Below are positions 7,668 through 17,310 of a DNA stretch of 35,776 nt, piece by piece (the stretch's first letter is position 1; every line of letters begins with the position of its first letter). The notes below the pieces were generated by a model that saw nothing but the letters and a program-made list of their open reading frames with translations, was not told the origin of the DNA and ran no database searches. Where the stretch lies: positions 1 through 35,776 of the forward strand of contig NZ_JAFAGS010000078.1 in NCBI RefSeq assembly GCF_019237635.1, given 5' to 3'. The position numbers and the translations under genes were made by a program. Source of the stretch: Pluralibacter sp. (GTDB taxonomy: Bacteria > Pseudomonadota > Gammaproteobacteria > Enterobacterales > Enterobacteriaceae).

Positions 7668-7805
7668 CTATCTCCTGACGCCTGGGCAAAAAAAAAGCCC
7701 CTTAAAAAGGGGCTTTGAGAATGGGGTTAGCAACGGAAAGAAAAACGGCTGGCTGGCGTCTTTTTTCAGACGCGGTAAGACAGAATGTCGTACACACTGG
7801 ACCAT
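7668..7805 (-). CDS. pyrL: pyrBI operon leader peptide PyrL
   Basis: A 45-residue leader peptide starts [18 protein letters not shown] at 7805 behind GGAGG and stops with TAG at 7670-7668, 2 bases before pyrB. Its coding region runs through the attenuator hairpin and ends FFCPGVRR like the E. coli peptide. Translation coupled to UTP-sensitive RNA polymerase pausing over T-rich codons (Phe-Phe-Phe run) decides whether the attenuator forms. Confidence 0.92.
   Translation of the reverse strand: MVQCVRHSVLPRLKKDASQPFFFPLLTPFSKPLFKGLFFCPGVRR
7688..7716 (-). terminator. pyrBI attenuator
   Basis: On the minus strand AAAGCCCCTT (7716-7707) pairs with AAGGGGCTTT (7703-7694), followed by a run of nine Ts down to 7688. 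This is a strong intrinsic terminator 23 bases before the pyrB start and inside pyrL, the UTP-sensitive attenuator of this operon. Confidence 0.92.
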
Positions 7806-7830
7806 GCTTCCTCCCGGCAAATTGTGGGGC

Positions 7831-7858
7831 ATTATACGCAGCTCAATGTTCGGATCAA
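7831..7858 (-). promoter_or_regulatory. pyrLBI promoter
   Basis: Minus-strand TTGATC (7858-7853) and perfect TATAAT (7836-7831) are 16 bases apart, about 25 bases before the pyrL start. A GC-containing discriminator follows. Confidence 0.75.
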
Positions 7859-7904
7859 GCGATTAATGCACACCTTAGCAATGGTAAACGGTTATATCTG
7901 CATA

Positions 7905-8387
7905 TTAATGCATCATAAGTAAATAATTAATTTGCTTGTGGATAAGCGCGGTACGCTTCACGTTGCGCGGCGCGACCCAGACAATATTGCTGGCCGCCAC
8001 CACGCCGAGAATTTCCGGCAGGGCGTGATAGTCCAGAATACGCGCGACCGCGCGCCCGTATCCTGCTGCCGTATGGATAAGGATAAATTCGTCGTTATGC
8101 TCGACGCTGACCACCATTTCTGAGATCGATCGCGCGGCGCTGGGGGCCGGGCGCAACTGAGGATTCACGGAATAAATTTTTTGTCCTTTGGCATTTCTAA
8201 TTTTTATGACGCCGAGCAGTTTCAGCAGCCGCGATACAGTGGACTGGCTGATGCTGTCAAAACCGTGGCGCCGGAGATCGAGACGGATCTCCTCCTGAGA
8301 CAGATAGCTGCGCTCGTTGATCAGACGCTGGCAAACCGCGAGCTGGAGTTGTTCTTTTTCCGAAGTGGAAAGGTCAATTTTCATCAT
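7905..8387 (-). CDS. ArgR-family transcriptional regulator of the arginine deiminase cluster
   Basis: This 160-residue ArgR/AhrC-type protein has an N-terminal winged helix with recognition helix SQSTVSRLLK (48-57) and a C-terminal hexamerisation domain from about residue 88. In E. coli ArgR the arginine-binding loop carries two Asp residues (AGDD); here the equivalent is AASN (131-134), so both Asp are missing and co-repressor binding is probably altered. Start: two adjacent ATGs (8387 and 8384) follow AGGAA; I give the first, while the second has the better spacing. It lies after the arc operon terminator, so it has its own promoter. The same gene position is seen in Salmonella (STM4463 region). 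Confidence 0.87.
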   Translation of the reverse strand: MMKIDLSTSEKEQLQLAVCQRLINERSYLSQEEIRLDLRRHGFDSISQSTVSRLLKLLGVIKIRNAKGQKIYSVNPQLRPAPSAARSISEMVVSVEHNDEFILIHTAAGYGRAVARILDYHALPEILGVVAASNIVWVAPRNVKRTALIHKQINYLLMMH

Positions 8388-8396
8388 GTCGTTCCT

Positions 8397-8427
8397 GATT
8401 GATAAACAGTGGGTCAGACTATCAATC
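8397..8427. promoter_or_regulatory. Inverted repeat upstream of the ArgR paralogue, possible operator
   Basis: GATTGATA (8397-8404) and TATCAATC (8420-8427) form a perfect 8-base inverted repeat with 15 bases between, ending 10 bases before the regulator start. Two helical turns separate the half-site centres, which suits a dimeric or hexameric regulator. It does not match the usual ARG box well. Autoregulation is an inference. Confidence 0.4.
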
Positions 8428-8465
8428 ATCTTACTGACTGATTTTATTGGTAATTAAGGAATCAG

Positions 8466-8490
8466 CAACAAAACGCCTCCGAAGAGGCGT
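8466..8490 (-). terminator. Intrinsic terminator of the arcACBD operon
   Basis: Minus-strand ACGCCTC (8490-8484) pairs with GAGGCGT (8479-8473) around a TTCG tetraloop, followed by TTTGTTG. It lies 8 bases after the arcD stop and separates the arc operon from the downstream ArgR-type gene. Confidence 0.8.
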
Positions 8491-8498
8491 GTTGCGCG

Positions 8499-9968
8499 TC
8501 AGGTCAAAGAAATTGCGCCCTGCGAAAGCAGTATTATCGTGTAGAGGGCGACCGCCGCGAGGGCTATCAGCACCACCCACTCAATACGATTAAAGCAGCG
8601 CTGCTGGTTTAGTCGTTTTTTGGCGATGTAAACCACCGCGCCGGGAACAAACAGCAGCGAGCTTAGCAGCATCGAACTGCCTGCGGCATAGCACAGCCAG
8701 AAGCCATACACCGTGGCGATAAGCGCAACGATAAGATCTTTGGTGCGGCTTTCGCCGTCCCGATAGCGCTCCTTCGTCCACACCAGCTTCAGGCCGTAGG
8801 CGGCGCTGAACAGGTAGGGCGGCAGAATGGCGGCGGTGGCGATGGAGAACAGCGCCTGGTAGCCGGCGGAGTAAAACAGCGTCAGCAGTAAAAAGACTTG
8901 CACCAGCCCGTTGGTGATCCACAGCGCCACTGACGGCGAGTTGCGCGCATTCTCCCGGGCGAAGATTTCCGGGAAAACGCCGTCCTGAGCGGCGACTTTC
9001 GGCAGCTCGGCGGCGAACAGCGTCCAGGCGAGCAGCGCGCCAGCCACCGACAGCACCACGCCGCCAGCGACAAACTTCGCCCCCCACGGGCCGACCACGC
9101 TTTCCAGTACGCCCGCCATCGACGGGTTTTTCAGCCCGGCCAGAGAGGCCTGGTCGAGAATGCCCATCGACAGCACGCTGACCAGCACATAGATAGCCAA
9201 CGCCCCCAGCAGCCCGGTGACCGTGGCTTTACCGATATCGCTGCGTTTTGCCGCACGCGCCGATACCACGGTGGCCCCCTCAATGCCGATGAACACCCAG
9301 GTGGTGACCAGCATGGTGCTTTTCACCTGGTTGAACAGGTCTGGATGGCTGCCGTCCACCTGCATCATCCGTCCCCAGAAGTCGGCGCTCAGCACGCCAA
9401 GGCGAAAGGCGATCAGCACCGCGATGATGAAGATGATCAGCACCAGCACCTTAATAATGGTCAGGATGGTGTTGATCCATGCCGCTTCGCGCACGCCGCG
9501 CAGCACCAGGGTATGCACCAGCCACAGCACCACTGACGCGCCGATGATTGACGCCAGGTTATTGCCGTCGCCAAACACCGGCATAAAAAAGCTGATGGCG
9601 CTGAACAGCAGCACCGCATACGAAACGTTGCCAAGCCACGCGGAGAACCAGTACCCCCACGCGGACTGAAAACCGATGAAGTCGCCAAATCCGGCGCGGG
9701 CGTAGCTGTAGATCCCGCCGTCCAGTTCCGGGCAGCGGGCGCTGAGATTCTGGTAGATAAAGGCCAGGCACAGCATGCCGATGCCGGTAATCACCCAGCC
9801 GACGATCAGCGCGCCGGGCGAGGCGACTGAGGCAAAGTTTTGCGGCAGGCTGAATACCCCGCCGCCGATCATTGAGCCGACCACCAGCGCCACCAGCGCG
9901 CTAAGCCCGAGTTTTTTTTCACTGCTTTCGGCTGCGGCATCCGCATTGCCGTGGGTTACATCCGCCAT
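8499..9968 (-). CDS. arcD: Arginine-ornithine antiporter ArcD (APC family)
   Basis: This 489-residue polytopic inner-membrane protein has about 12-13 hydrophobic helices and the N-terminal APC-superfamily motif GSMIGGGVFSLPQN (residues 31-44). Sequence and context fit the arginine:ornithine antiporters of the basic amino acid/polyamine antiporter group. It brings in arginine and exports the ornithine made by ArcA and ArcB. The start has AGGAG 8 bases upstream. It is the last gene of arcA-arcC-arcB-arcD, directly before a terminator. Lysine or agmatine exchange cannot be excluded from sequence alone. Confidence 0.88.
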   Translation of the reverse strand: MADVTHGNADAAAESSEKKLGLSALVALVVGSMIGGGVFSLPQNFASVASPGALIVGWVITGIGMLCLAFIYQNLSARCPELDGGIYSYARAGFGDFIGFQSAWGYWFSAWLGNVSYAVLLFSAISFFMPVFGDGNNLASIIGASVVLWLVHTLVLRGVREAAWINTILTIIKVLVLIIFIIAVLIAFRLGVLSADFWGRMMQVDGSHPDLFNQVKSTMLVTTWVFIGIEGATVVSARAAKRSDIGKATVTGLLGALAIYVLVSVLSMGILDQASLAGLKNPSMAGVLESVVGPWGAKFVAGGVVLSVAGALLAWTLFAAELPKVAAQDGVFPEIFARENARNSPSVALWITNGLVQVFLLLTLFYSAGYQALFSIATAAILPPYLFSAAYGLKLVWTKERYRDGESRTKDLIVALIATVYGFWLCYAAGSSMLLSSLLFVPGAVVYIAKKRLNQQRCFNRIEWVVLIALAAVALYTIILLSQGAISLT

Positions 9969-10033
9969 GATTGTTCTCCTGTCCTCACTGGATCAGAAGG
10001 AAGGCGCAGCCGGGGCCGCGCCTTGCTCCGGGG

Positions 10034-11038
10034 TTAGTCGCCGAGGGTCGCCACCATGACGGCCTTAATGGTGTGCATCCGGTTTTCCGCTTCGTCGAAG
10101 ACAATGGAGTGCGCCGACTCGAACACCTCTTCGGTCACTTCCAGCCCTTTCAGGCCGTAAGCGGCTTCAATTTCGCGCCCGACGGTGGTGTCTGCGTTAT
10201 GGAAGGCCGGGAGGCAGTGCATGAACTTGACGTTCGGATTGCCGGTGGCGTCGATGACGCGCTGGTTGATCTGATACGGCGTCATCAGACTGACGCGTTC
10301 GGCCCAGGCGTCTTTGGGTTCGCCCATCGACACCCAGACGTCGGTGTAGAGGAAGTCCACGCCGTGCACGCCCTCTTCAACGCTGTCGGTGAGCAGGATA
10401 CGCGCTCCGGTCTCTTCGCCGATGGCCAGGCACTGTTTCACCAGCGCGTCATCCGGCCAGAAGGCTTTCGGTGCCACGAGGCGGATATCCATGCCCATTT
10501 TGGCGGCACCGACCATCAGCGAGTTGCCCATGTTGTTGCGGGCATCGCCGAGGTAGGCGAAGCGGAGCTGCGGCAGGGTTTTGCCCGGCGCATGTTCCAG
10601 CATGGTCATCAGGTCGGCCAGAATTTGCGTCGGGTGGAATTCGTCGGTCAGCCCGTTCCACACCGGTACGCCCGCGTATTGGCCCAGCTCCTCGACAATC
10701 TGCTGGCCATAACCGCGATACTCGATGCCGTCATACATGCGGCCAAGCACGCGGGCGGTGTCCTTCATTGACTCCTTGTGCCCAATCTGCGAACCGCTTG
10801 GGCCGAGATAGGTCACCTGCGCGCCCTGGTCAAATGCGCCGACTTCAAAGGCGCAGCGGGTGCGGGTGGAGGTTTTTTCGAAGATCAGGGCGATGTTTTT
10901 GCCCTTGAGGGTCTGTTTTTCCCGCCCGGCCTGTTTGGCGGCCTTCAGCTCAATCGCCAGATCGATCAGGTACTGGATTTCCGCTGGGGTGTAGTCGAGC
11001 AGCTTCAGGAAGTTGCGGTTTTTCAGGTTGATAGTCAT
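10034..11038 (-). CDS. arcB: Catabolic ornithine carbamoyltransferase (arginine deiminase pathway)
   Basis: This 334-residue enzyme has the carbamoyl-phosphate loop STRTR ([13 protein letters not shown], residues 53-65), the HPTQ motif ([10 protein letters not shown]), the SMG loop (VWVSMGE) and the catalytic HCLP motif (FMHCLPAFH). In this operon it works in the catabolic direction, splitting citrulline to ornithine and carbamoyl phosphate, which ArcC uses to make ATP. The ribosome-binding site is AAGGA. A close paralogue, argI, lies about 3.3 kb away and is controlled by ARG boxes. Direction is inferred from gene context, since both forms share all motifs. Confidence 0.92.
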   Translation of the reverse strand: MTINLKNRNFLKLLDYTPAEIQYLIDLAIELKAAKQAGREKQTLKGKNIALIFEKTSTRTRCAFEVGAFDQGAQVTYLGPSGSQIGHKESMKDTARVLGRMYDGIEYRGYGQQIVEELGQYAGVPVWNGLTDEFHPTQILADLMTMLEHAPGKTLPQLRFAYLGDARNNMGNSLMVGAAKMGMDIRLVAPKAFWPDDALVKQCLAIGEETGARILLTDSVEEGVHGVDFLYTDVWVSMGEPKDAWAERVSLMTPYQINQRVIDATGNPNVKFMHCLPAFHNADTTVGREIEAAYGLKGLEVTEEVFESAHSIVFDEAENRMHTIKAVMVATLGD

Positions 11039-11074
11039 GGGTAAATCCTTTTCAAAAGAGAATATGGGGAAAAA

Positions 11075-11983
11075 CTACTGGCGAATCAGCGTTCCTTTGT
11101 CGCCCGCCAGGATGGCGGCGCCATCGGCCAGCGCGCCGATACCGGCGATACCGTTGCAGCGTTCGACGAAGCGGCTGCAGGCGGCGACTTTCGGCCCCAT
11201 TGACCCTGCGTCGAACTGCATGCCGTTGAGCTGTTCCGGGCTTATCTGCGCCAGCGGGCGCTGCGATGGCGTGCCCCAGTCGAGGTAGACGGCGTCGGCA
11301 TCGGTGAGGATCAGCAGCGCATCGGCCTCTATCTGTTGGGCCAGCAACGCTGCGGAGAGATCCTTGTCGATCACCGCCTCAATGCCGTGGTAGCCGTCGG
11401 CCTTCTCGACGACCGGCACCCCGCCGCCGCCGTTGCAAATCACCAGGTGATCGCGGGCGATCAGCGCGCTTATCGCATCACGCTCGACGATGCGCTGGGG
11501 TTGCGGCGAGGGCACCACGCGGCGGAACCACAGGCCATCGGCTTTAAAGGTCCAGCCTTTTTCCGCGCTCAGCGCCTCGGCCTGCGCCTGTTCGTAGACC
11601 GGGCCGATGTATTTGGTCGGGTGCTGGAAGGCCGGGTCGGACGGGCAGACCTCGACTTGGGTCAGCAGCACGCTGACCTCGCGCTGCGGCAGGTGGTTTT
11701 TCAGCGCCTGCTGCAGCATGTAGCCGATCATTCCCTGGCTTTCGGCGCCGAGGATGTCGAGCGGGTAGGGCGTCACTTTTTCATAGGCGCTGTTTTGCAG
11801 CGCCAGCAGGCCGACCTGCGGCCCGTTGCCGTGCACCAGCACCACGCGCCACTGTTCGGTGAGCCCGGCGATGGTTTTGGCCGCCAGTTCGATGTTTTTG
11901 CGCTGGATCTCCGCTTCCAGCGGTTCGCCGCGCTTGAGCAGCGCGTTGCCGCCCAGGGCGACAACCAGAGTGGGTTTGGTCAT
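11075..11983 (-). CDS. arcC: Carbamate kinase ArcC
   Basis: This amino-acid-kinase-fold protein of about 302 residues has ALGGNALL near the N-terminus, VHGNGPQVG, CNGGGGVPV and LILTDADAVY, all typical of carbamate kinase. It transfers phosphate from carbamoyl phosphate to ADP, the energy-yielding step of the pathway. Three in-frame ATGs lie within 9 bases (11992, 11989, 11983). I chose 11983 because the AAGGA site then has 9 bases of spacing, whereas it touches the first ATG. It lies between arcA (11 bases upstream) and arcB. Confidence 0.92.
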   Translation of the reverse strand: MTKPTLVVALGGNALLKRGEPLEAEIQRKNIELAAKTIAGLTEQWRVVLVHGNGPQVGLLALQNSAYEKVTPYPLDILGAESQGMIGYMLQQALKNHLPQREVSVLLTQVEVCPSDPAFQHPTKYIGPVYEQAQAEALSAEKGWTFKADGLWFRRVVPSPQPQRIVERDAISALIARDHLVICNGGGGVPVVEKADGYHGIEAVIDKDLSAALLAQQIEADALLILTDADAVYLDWGTPSQRPLAQISPEQLNGMQFDAGSMGPKVAACSRFVERCNGIAGIGALADGAAILAGDKGTLIRQ

Positions 11984-11994
11984 GGTCATCATCC

Positions 11995-13215
11995 TTAAAT
12001 TCCATCGCGTTCCAGCGGGCAGCTCATGCAGCGCGCGCCGCCGCGTCCGCGTCCCAGTTCATCGCCCGGAATGGGCAGCACGGTGATCCCGGCTTTGTCA
12101 TACTTCTCGTTGGTCCAGATATTGCGCTCGTAGCCCACCACCACGCCGGGGCGCAGCGTCAGCACGTTGTTGGCGTCGTTCCACTGCTCGCGTTCGGCTT
12201 CAAAGGCGTCGCCGCCGGTAGTGATGAGGCGAACCTGATCGATGCCCAGCGCTTTCTCAATGGCGTGCAGCAGGGTGCTTTCCTGGGTGCGCTTGATGCC
12301 GCCGCGGCCGTCTGGGGTCAGCGTCCAGCACTGGGCGTCCTGACGTACGACCTCCGGGTAGACCGAGAAGATGTCGATATCGATGTGGGTCATAACGGTG
12401 TCGAGGTGCATGCAGGAGCGGTGCTTCGGCAGCTCAATGGCGATCACCCGTTCGGCCTGGTGGTTTTTGAATAGCGAGGTGGCGAGGAATTCCACTCCCT
12501 GCGGCGTGGTGCGTTCCGACATGCCGATTAATACCGCGCCGCGGCCAATGACCAGCACGTCGCCGCCTTCCAGAGTGGCGTGGTCATAATTAATATTGTC
12601 GTCGCCGAAATATTTAATGAATTCGCCATCGGCGAATTTAGGGTGCCAGCGATAGACTGCCCGCAGGTTATTTGTTTCACGTTGACGGGCGGGTTTAGCC
12701 ATTGGGTTAATCGACACGCCGTTATAAATCCAGCAGGAGGTATCACGAGTAAATAAATGGTTGGGCAATGGCTTCATAATAAAGTCATTCACGTCATGGG
12801 TATCGACAACCATATTTTTAATCGAGGCCGGGATTTCACCGTAGGTGACGCCGCCGGTTAAATGACGCGCCAGTTCACGGTGGGAAAGGTCGGCAAGCCA
12901 GGCGCGTACGTCGGAGGCGAAGGTGGGCCCCAGACGGTAGTCGGAGACCTGAGTATCCAGCAGCCATCCCTTGGCATCCGCGATGTCCAGCGTTTCGGTC
13001 AACAGATCGGTTAACAGCAATACCTCAATGCCCTGCTGGCGTAGCGTGTTCGCGAAAACGTCGTGCTCCTCACCCGCGCGTTCGACCGAAAGCACGTCGT
13101 CAAAGAGCAGATCCTGGCAATTTGAAGGCGTCAGTCTTTTTAAGCTTAAATTCGGGCGGTGCAGCATTACGCTACGTAATTGGCCGATTTCAGAACCGAC
13201 ATAATGCTTATCCAT
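11995..13215 (-). CDS. arcA: Arginine deiminase ArcA
   Basis: This 406-residue guanidino-group hydrolase converts arginine to citrulline and ammonia. Visible are the substrate-binding LEGGDV block, [10 protein letters not shown] (catalytic His) and the C-terminal [12 protein letters not shown] with catalytic Cys396. The start at 13215 follows AAGGGAATAATT. It is the first gene of the arcA-arcC-arcB-arcD operon, with a long upstream control region holding CRP- and ArgR-like sites. The pathway gives ATP from arginine without oxygen and ammonia against acid stress. Confidence 0.95.
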   Translation of the reverse strand: MDKHYVGSEIGQLRSVMLHRPNLSLKRLTPSNCQDLLFDDVLSVERAGEEHDVFANTLRQQGIEVLLLTDLLTETLDIADAKGWLLDTQVSDYRLGPTFASDVRAWLADLSHRELARHLTGGVTYGEIPASIKNMVVDTHDVNDFIMKPLPNHLFTRDTSCWIYNGVSINPMAKPARQRETNNLRAVYRWHPKFADGEFIKYFGDDNINYDHATLEGGDVLVIGRGAVLIGMSERTTPQGVEFLATSLFKNHQAERVIAIELPKHRSCMHLDTVMTHIDIDIFSVYPEVVRQDAQCWTLTPDGRGGIKRTQESTLLHAIEKALGIDQVRLITTGGDAFEAEREQWNDANNVLTLRPGVVVGYERNIWTNEKYDKAGITVLPIPGDELGRGRGGARCMSCPLERDGI

Positions 13216-13255
13216 AATTATTCCCTTAACGTTTTTTCAGAATAAAACGGGTGGC

Positions 13256-13273
13256 TGCGAATAATCATTCGTA
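13256..13273. promoter_or_regulatory. ARG box upstream of arcA
   Basis: TGCGAATAATCATTCGTA is an 18-base near-palindrome fitting the ArgR operator pattern (TGAAT-4-ATTCA), with CGAAT/ATTCG halves. It lies 41 bases before the arcA start, where ArgR or its paralogue next to arcD could act. Confidence 0.55.
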
Positions 13274-13327
13274 GTCGTGGTGATCAATCAATTTCGAATG
13301 CAATAGTCGAGTCTTTTACCCATGGAT

Positions 13328-13347
13328 AATGTGAGGGAAGTCACGAG
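13328..13347. promoter_or_regulatory. CRP binding site upstream of arcA
   Basis: The sequence has TGTGA (13330-13334), six bases, then TCACG (13341-13345), nine of ten matches to the CRP core TGTGA-N6-TCACA. It lies about 115 bases before the arcA start, fitting catabolite control of arginine breakdown. Confidence 0.6.
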
Positions 13348-13420
13348 AAATCAGGATTTAAAAACCAACTTTAATTTGTATGAGCAAGGTCAGAGAATAT
13401 TAATTTAATACGTAATTGGG

Positions 13421-13438
13421 AATGAATTTATACGCATT
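13421..13438. promoter_or_regulatory. Weak second ARG-box-like site
   Basis: AATGAATTTATACGCATT has one perfect half (TGAAT) and one half with two mismatches (ACGCA for ATTCA). It lies about 150 bases upstream of the stronger ARG box. It may be a distal operator or chance in A+T-rich DNA. Confidence 0.3.
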
Positions 13439-13855
13439 AATGCCGGATGTTATTCCCTTTTGTTAATATTTTGTGGTGATCATTAATTATTTATTTTATC
13501 GTAATATATTGATTTATATGATGTAATTTTTTGTGTCTGCATGGTTATGCAGAGTGGCGATTTATTTATTTTGAGAGTAAGCAAATTCTTAGGATAATTA
13601 TTGGATTAAAACGTGAAATTCAGCGATCGGAAAACTGTGAGGCTACACCGGGATTTTGCATAAGCGATATGGAATCAGTGAGTTATGAGGCGTGGCGTGG
13701 TAATGGAGGTAAAGGTTATGCATAACCCCTGCATAAACTGCGGTGGAGGGTTAACAGCTCTTTAACAGAGATGGTAATAAACATGCGCTGGCGCAAAAGT
13801 GCGTCAAAAAGTAGTGGTATGGCAGCCACTATCTGGCGTATAACTCATAAAATGA

Positions 13856-14335
<480 letters not shown>

Positions 14336-14378
14336 GAGAGGCGCCCTCGCCATGAAACGGAGAGGGCGTGTGGAACCG

Positions 14379-15383
14379 CTATTTTGCCAGCGTTGCCACC
14401 ATCACCGCTTTGATGGTGTGCATGCGGTTTTCCGCCTGGTCGAAGACGATGCTGGCGGCGGATTCAAACACCTCGTCGGTGACCTCCATGCCGCCGTGCA
14501 GGCCGTATTCGGCGGCCATCTGTTTGCCAAGCGTCGTCTGGTCATCATGGAAAGCGGGCAGGCAGTGCAGGAATTTCACCTGCGGGTTGCCGGTCAGCGC
14601 CATCATCTGCTTATTCACCTGATAGCCGCGCAGCAGCGCAATACGTTCAGCCCATATCGACTTCGCTTCGCCCATCGACACCCACACATCGGTGTAGATA
14701 AAGTCCGCGCCCTTCACGCCCGCTGCGATATCTTCCGTCAGGGTAATATTGCCGCCGTTCTTCTGCGCCAGCGCCGTGCATTCCGCCACCAGGCTCGCTT
14801 CCGGCCAGCAGGCCTTCGGGGCGACCAGGCGTAAATCCAGCCCGGTCAGCGCGGCGGCTTCCAGCATCGAGTTACCCATGTTATTACGCGCATCGCCAGC
14901 GTAGACCAGCGTCATCTCGCTGAACGCTTTGCCCGGCAGGTGTTCCTGCATGGTCAGCAGGTCAGCCAGCAGTTGCGTAGGGTGAAATTCGTTGGTCAGC
15001 CCATTCCACACCGGTACGCCGGCGAACTCAGCGAGAGTTTCGACAATCTCCTGCCCGTAACCGCGGTACTGAATACCGTCGTACATGCGGCCCAACACGC
15101 GGGCGGTGTCTTTAATCGATTCTTTATGGCCAATCTGGCTGCCGCTGGAGCCGAGGTAAGTCACGCGGGCGCCCTGATCGTATGCGGCAACTTCGAAAGA
15201 GCATCGTGTGCGAGTAGAGTCTTTTTCGAAGATGAGCGCGATATTTTTGCCGACCAGTTTGGGCACCTCATTACCGTTTTTCTTCTCGGCTTTGAGCGTT
15301 GCGGCGAGTGCGAGCAGATGGTTGACTTGCGCAGGGGTAAAATCCAGTAACTTTAAAAAATGCTTCTGATATAACGCAGACAT
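14379..15383 (-). CDS. argI: Anabolic ornithine carbamoyltransferase ArgI
   Basis: This 334-residue enzyme starts [20 protein letters not shown]. It carries STRTR in [23 protein letters not shown], the SMG loop ([10 protein letters not shown]) and FLHCLPAFH. It forms citrulline from ornithine and carbamoyl phosphate for arginine synthesis. Two ARG boxes overlap its promoter, unlike arcB, which supports the anabolic assignment. The start has GAGGG 6 bases upstream. Position between tabA and rraB is as in E. coli and Salmonella. Confidence 0.95.
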   Translation of the reverse strand: MSALYQKHFLKLLDFTPAQVNHLLALAATLKAEKKNGNEVPKLVGKNIALIFEKDSTRTRCSFEVAAYDQGARVTYLGSSGSQIGHKESIKDTARVLGRMYDGIQYRGYGQEIVETLAEFAGVPVWNGLTNEFHPTQLLADLLTMQEHLPGKAFSEMTLVYAGDARNNMGNSMLEAAALTGLDLRLVAPKACWPEASLVAECTALAQKNGGNITLTEDIAAGVKGADFIYTDVWVSMGEAKSIWAERIALLRGYQVNKQMMALTGNPQVKFLHCLPAFHDDQTTLGKQMAAEYGLHGGMEVTDEVFESAASIVFDQAENRMHTIKAVMVATLAK

Positions 15384-15410
15384 ATTTCCCTCACATGGCT
15401 AAGGCCACTT

Positions 15411-15449
15411 ATTGAATTAAAATTCACTTTATATGGATGATTATTCATT
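15411..15449. promoter_or_regulatory. Tandem ARG boxes and promoter of argI
   Basis: ATTGAATTAAAATTCACT (15411-15428) and TATGGATGATTATTCATT (15432-15449) are two ArgR operators separated by exactly 3 bases, the standard pair for an ArgR hexamer. On the minus strand a TATAAA (15433-15428) and TTGCAA (15454-15449) lie within and beside them, so bound ArgR would block RNA polymerase. Confidence 0.88.
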
Positions 15450-15546
15450 TGCAACCCCGATTCACAATTCTTTATCGGAAAAGTGGAGGCATTGTCTGCG
15501 GTATGTGAGAATAGAAGTATCTGCCGCACATTATGAGGAACGAGCT

Positions 15547-15969
15547 ATGGCAAACCCGGAGCACCTGGAAGAGCAGCGTGAAGAAACGCGTCTGATTATT
15601 GAAGAGTTACTGGAAGATGGCAGCGATCCGGATGCGCTGTACACCATTGAGCACCATTTCTCCGCCGATGATTTCGACACGCTGGAGAAAGTGGCGGTAG
15701 AGGTCTTCAAGCTGGGTTACGAAGTGACAGAACCGGAAGAGCTGGAAGTGGAAGAGGGTGATATGGTTATCTGCTGCGACGCGCTCAGCGAGTGCGCGCT
15801 TAATGCTGACATTATCGATGCGCAGGTTGAGCAGCTGATGAACGTGGCGGAAAAATTCGGCGTTGAATACGACGGTTGGGGAACCTACTTCGAAGATCCG
15901 AACGGCGAAGACGGTGATGACGAAGACGACGATTACATCGACGAAGATGACGACGGCGTTCGCCACTAA
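15547..15969 (+). CDS. rraB: Ribonuclease E inhibitor RraB
   Basis: This 140-residue, very acidic protein starts [20 protein letters not shown] and ends with an Asp/Glu-rich tail ([17 protein letters not shown]). It closely matches E. coli RraB (YjgD), which binds the C-terminal scaffold of RNase E and alters degradosome composition. I chose ATG 15547 behind GAGGAACGAG because the family starts here; the frame is open upstream to 15433 but that part overlaps the argI operators. It is transcribed divergently from argI. Confidence 0.95.
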   Translation: MANPEHLEEQREETRLIIEELLEDGSDPDALYTIEHHFSADDFDTLEKVAVEVFKLGYEVTEPEELEVEEGDMVICCDALSECALNADIIDAQVEQLMNVAEKFGVEYDGWGTYFEDPNGEDGDDEDDDYIDEDDDGVRH

Positions 15970-16025
15970 GTAACAACCGATGCGGCGGCTGCGGCTGCCG
16001 CATCGCAAGGAAAACGGCGCCAGAC

Positions 16026-16784
16026 ATGGATTACCCGCAGATAGTATCCCCGATTCTCCACTTCCTGCACTGCTCAACCCCGCAAGCCTGGATAGATAAG
16101 GCCCGCGATCCGGACAATTTGCCCCTGTTGTTGACCGACCACCTGGTCTGCGAGCTAAAAGCGGCACAAACCGCCATGCTGCTGGTGCGTAAATATGTTG
16201 CCGATAAGCAGGGCGCCGATGCGCTGCTGGCGTGGCTGCAACCCTATGAGGCCTTCGCCTTTCGAGAAGGGCCGGAGCCGGATTTTGTCGCGCTGCACAA
16301 GCAGATTGGCAAAAGCGTGATGCCGCGCACCGACGACCCGTGGGGGCAGGCGCTTATCGACAGCATGGTGCTGTTGATCAAAGAGGAGCTGCACCACTTC
16401 TGGCAGGTGCGCGAAATTATGCAGGCGCGGGCGATCCCGTATGTGAAAATCACCGCCAGCCGCTATGCCAAAGGCATGCTGAAAGCGGTGCGGACGCACG
16501 AGCCGCTGACGTTGATAGATAAGCTGATTTGCGGGGCGTACATCGAGGCGCGCTCCTGCGAGCGTTTCGCCGCGCTGGCGCCGTATCTGGACGCTGACCT
16601 GCAGAAATTCTATTTGTCGCTGCTGCGTTCGGAAGCCCGGCACTATCAGGATTACCTGACGCTGGCGCAGCAGGTCTCCGCCGAGGATATCGGCGAGCGG
16701 GTGCGGTTCTTTGGCGAGGTTGAGGCGGAACTTATCACTACGCCGGATACGGAGTTTCGCTTTCATAGCGGGGTTCCGGCGTAG
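16026..16784 (+). CDS. miaE: tRNA-(ms2io6A)37 hydroxylase MiaE
   Basis: This 252-residue diiron monooxygenase hydroxylates ms2i6A at position 37 of tRNAs reading UNN codons, using O2. Ferritin-like diiron ligands are visible: Glu43, the E-x-x-H pair within EELHH (120-124), Glu174/Glu179 in EARSCER, and Glu203-x-x-His206 in SEARHY. miaE is present in Salmonella and many Enterobacteriaceae but absent from E. coli K-12, which bears on the identity of the organism. It lies 56 bases after rraB on the same strand. A substrate tRNA of the UNN-reading class, leuX, is in this window. Confidence 0.94.
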   Translation: MDYPQIVSPILHFLHCSTPQAWIDKARDPDNLPLLLTDHLVCELKAAQTAMLLVRKYVADKQGADALLAWLQPYEAFAFREGPEPDFVALHKQIGKSVMPRTDDPWGQALIDSMVLLIKEELHHFWQVREIMQARAIPYVKITASRYAKGMLKAVRTHEPLTLIDKLICGAYIEARSCERFAALAPYLDADLQKFYLSLLRSEARHYQDYLTLAQQVSAEDIGERVRFFGEVEAELITTPDTEFRFHSGVPA

Positions 16785-16794
16785 GGAAAAGACG

Positions 16795-17310
16795 CTACAG
16801 CGCTTTCAACATCCGCACTTCGCAATCGACGTGCCCGGTACAGCCGAGCGGGCCGTCGATATGCGCAAAGCCCAGATGCTCATACAGCGCAATCGCTTCT
16901 TTAAGAAATGCGGTGGTTTCCAGATAGCAACGCTGGAAACCTTGAGTGCGGGCATGGTCCATCGCCAGCAACGCCAGCTTTTTCGCCAGCCCTTGGCCGC
17001 GAACGGCGGGCAGAAAATACATCTTCTGTAGCTCGCAGATGTCTGGCTCGCTGCAGGTCAGCGGCGCAACGCCGCCGCCGCCCACCACGACCCCGTTCAG
17101 CTCCACCACCCAATAGGCATGGCCTGGCTGGCTGTACAGCTCATACAGCTCGTCCAGATTAGGGTCCGCCACGGTATAGCCTTTATCGGCGGTCAGTCCA
17201 TACTCCGCCGACACCTGGCGGATAACGCCGGCAATAACCGGGTTATCCGTGGCGGTGATTCGGCGCAGCGTTGCCGTTACAGAAACATTCACACTCATCG
17301 CATCACTCAT
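16795..17310 (-). CDS. yjgM: GNAT-family N-acetyltransferase YjgM
   Basis: This 171-residue GNAT protein has the acetyl-CoA-binding motif [15 protein letters not shown] (about residues 105-118, R/Q-x-x-G-x-G/A pattern), and the C-terminal block [20 protein letters not shown]. It matches E. coli YjgM along its length; the acceptor substrate is not certain. The ATG at 17310 shares one base with the valS stop (TAATG), so translation is coupled; an in-frame ATG at 17298 is the alternative start. It is the third gene of holC-valS-yjgM. Confidence 0.9.
   Translation of the reverse strand: MSDAMSVNVSVTATLRRITATDNPVIAGVIRQVSAEYGLTADKGYTVADPNLDELYELYSQPGHAYWVVELNGVVVGGGGVAPLTCSEPDICELQKMYFLPAVRGQGLAKKLALLAMDHARTQGFQRCYLETTAFLKEAIALYEHLGFAHIDGPLGCTGHVDCEVRMLKAL

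Noticed and set aside
13282-13292. FNR box upstream of arcA
   Set aside because: TTGATTGATCA on the minus strand has half-sites too close together (2 bases where 4 are needed) for the FNR consensus.
13531-13725. 64-codon frame in the arcA-tabA gap
   Set aside because: There is no ribosome-binding site, it is rich in rare residues for a gene here (Cys, Trp), and it overlaps a hairpin and the 14-base palindrome.
14342-14368. Hairpin between tabA and argI as a terminator
   Set aside because: CGCCCTC and GAGGGCG pair, but the loop is 13 bases and no T-run follows on either strand, so I do not call it a terminator.
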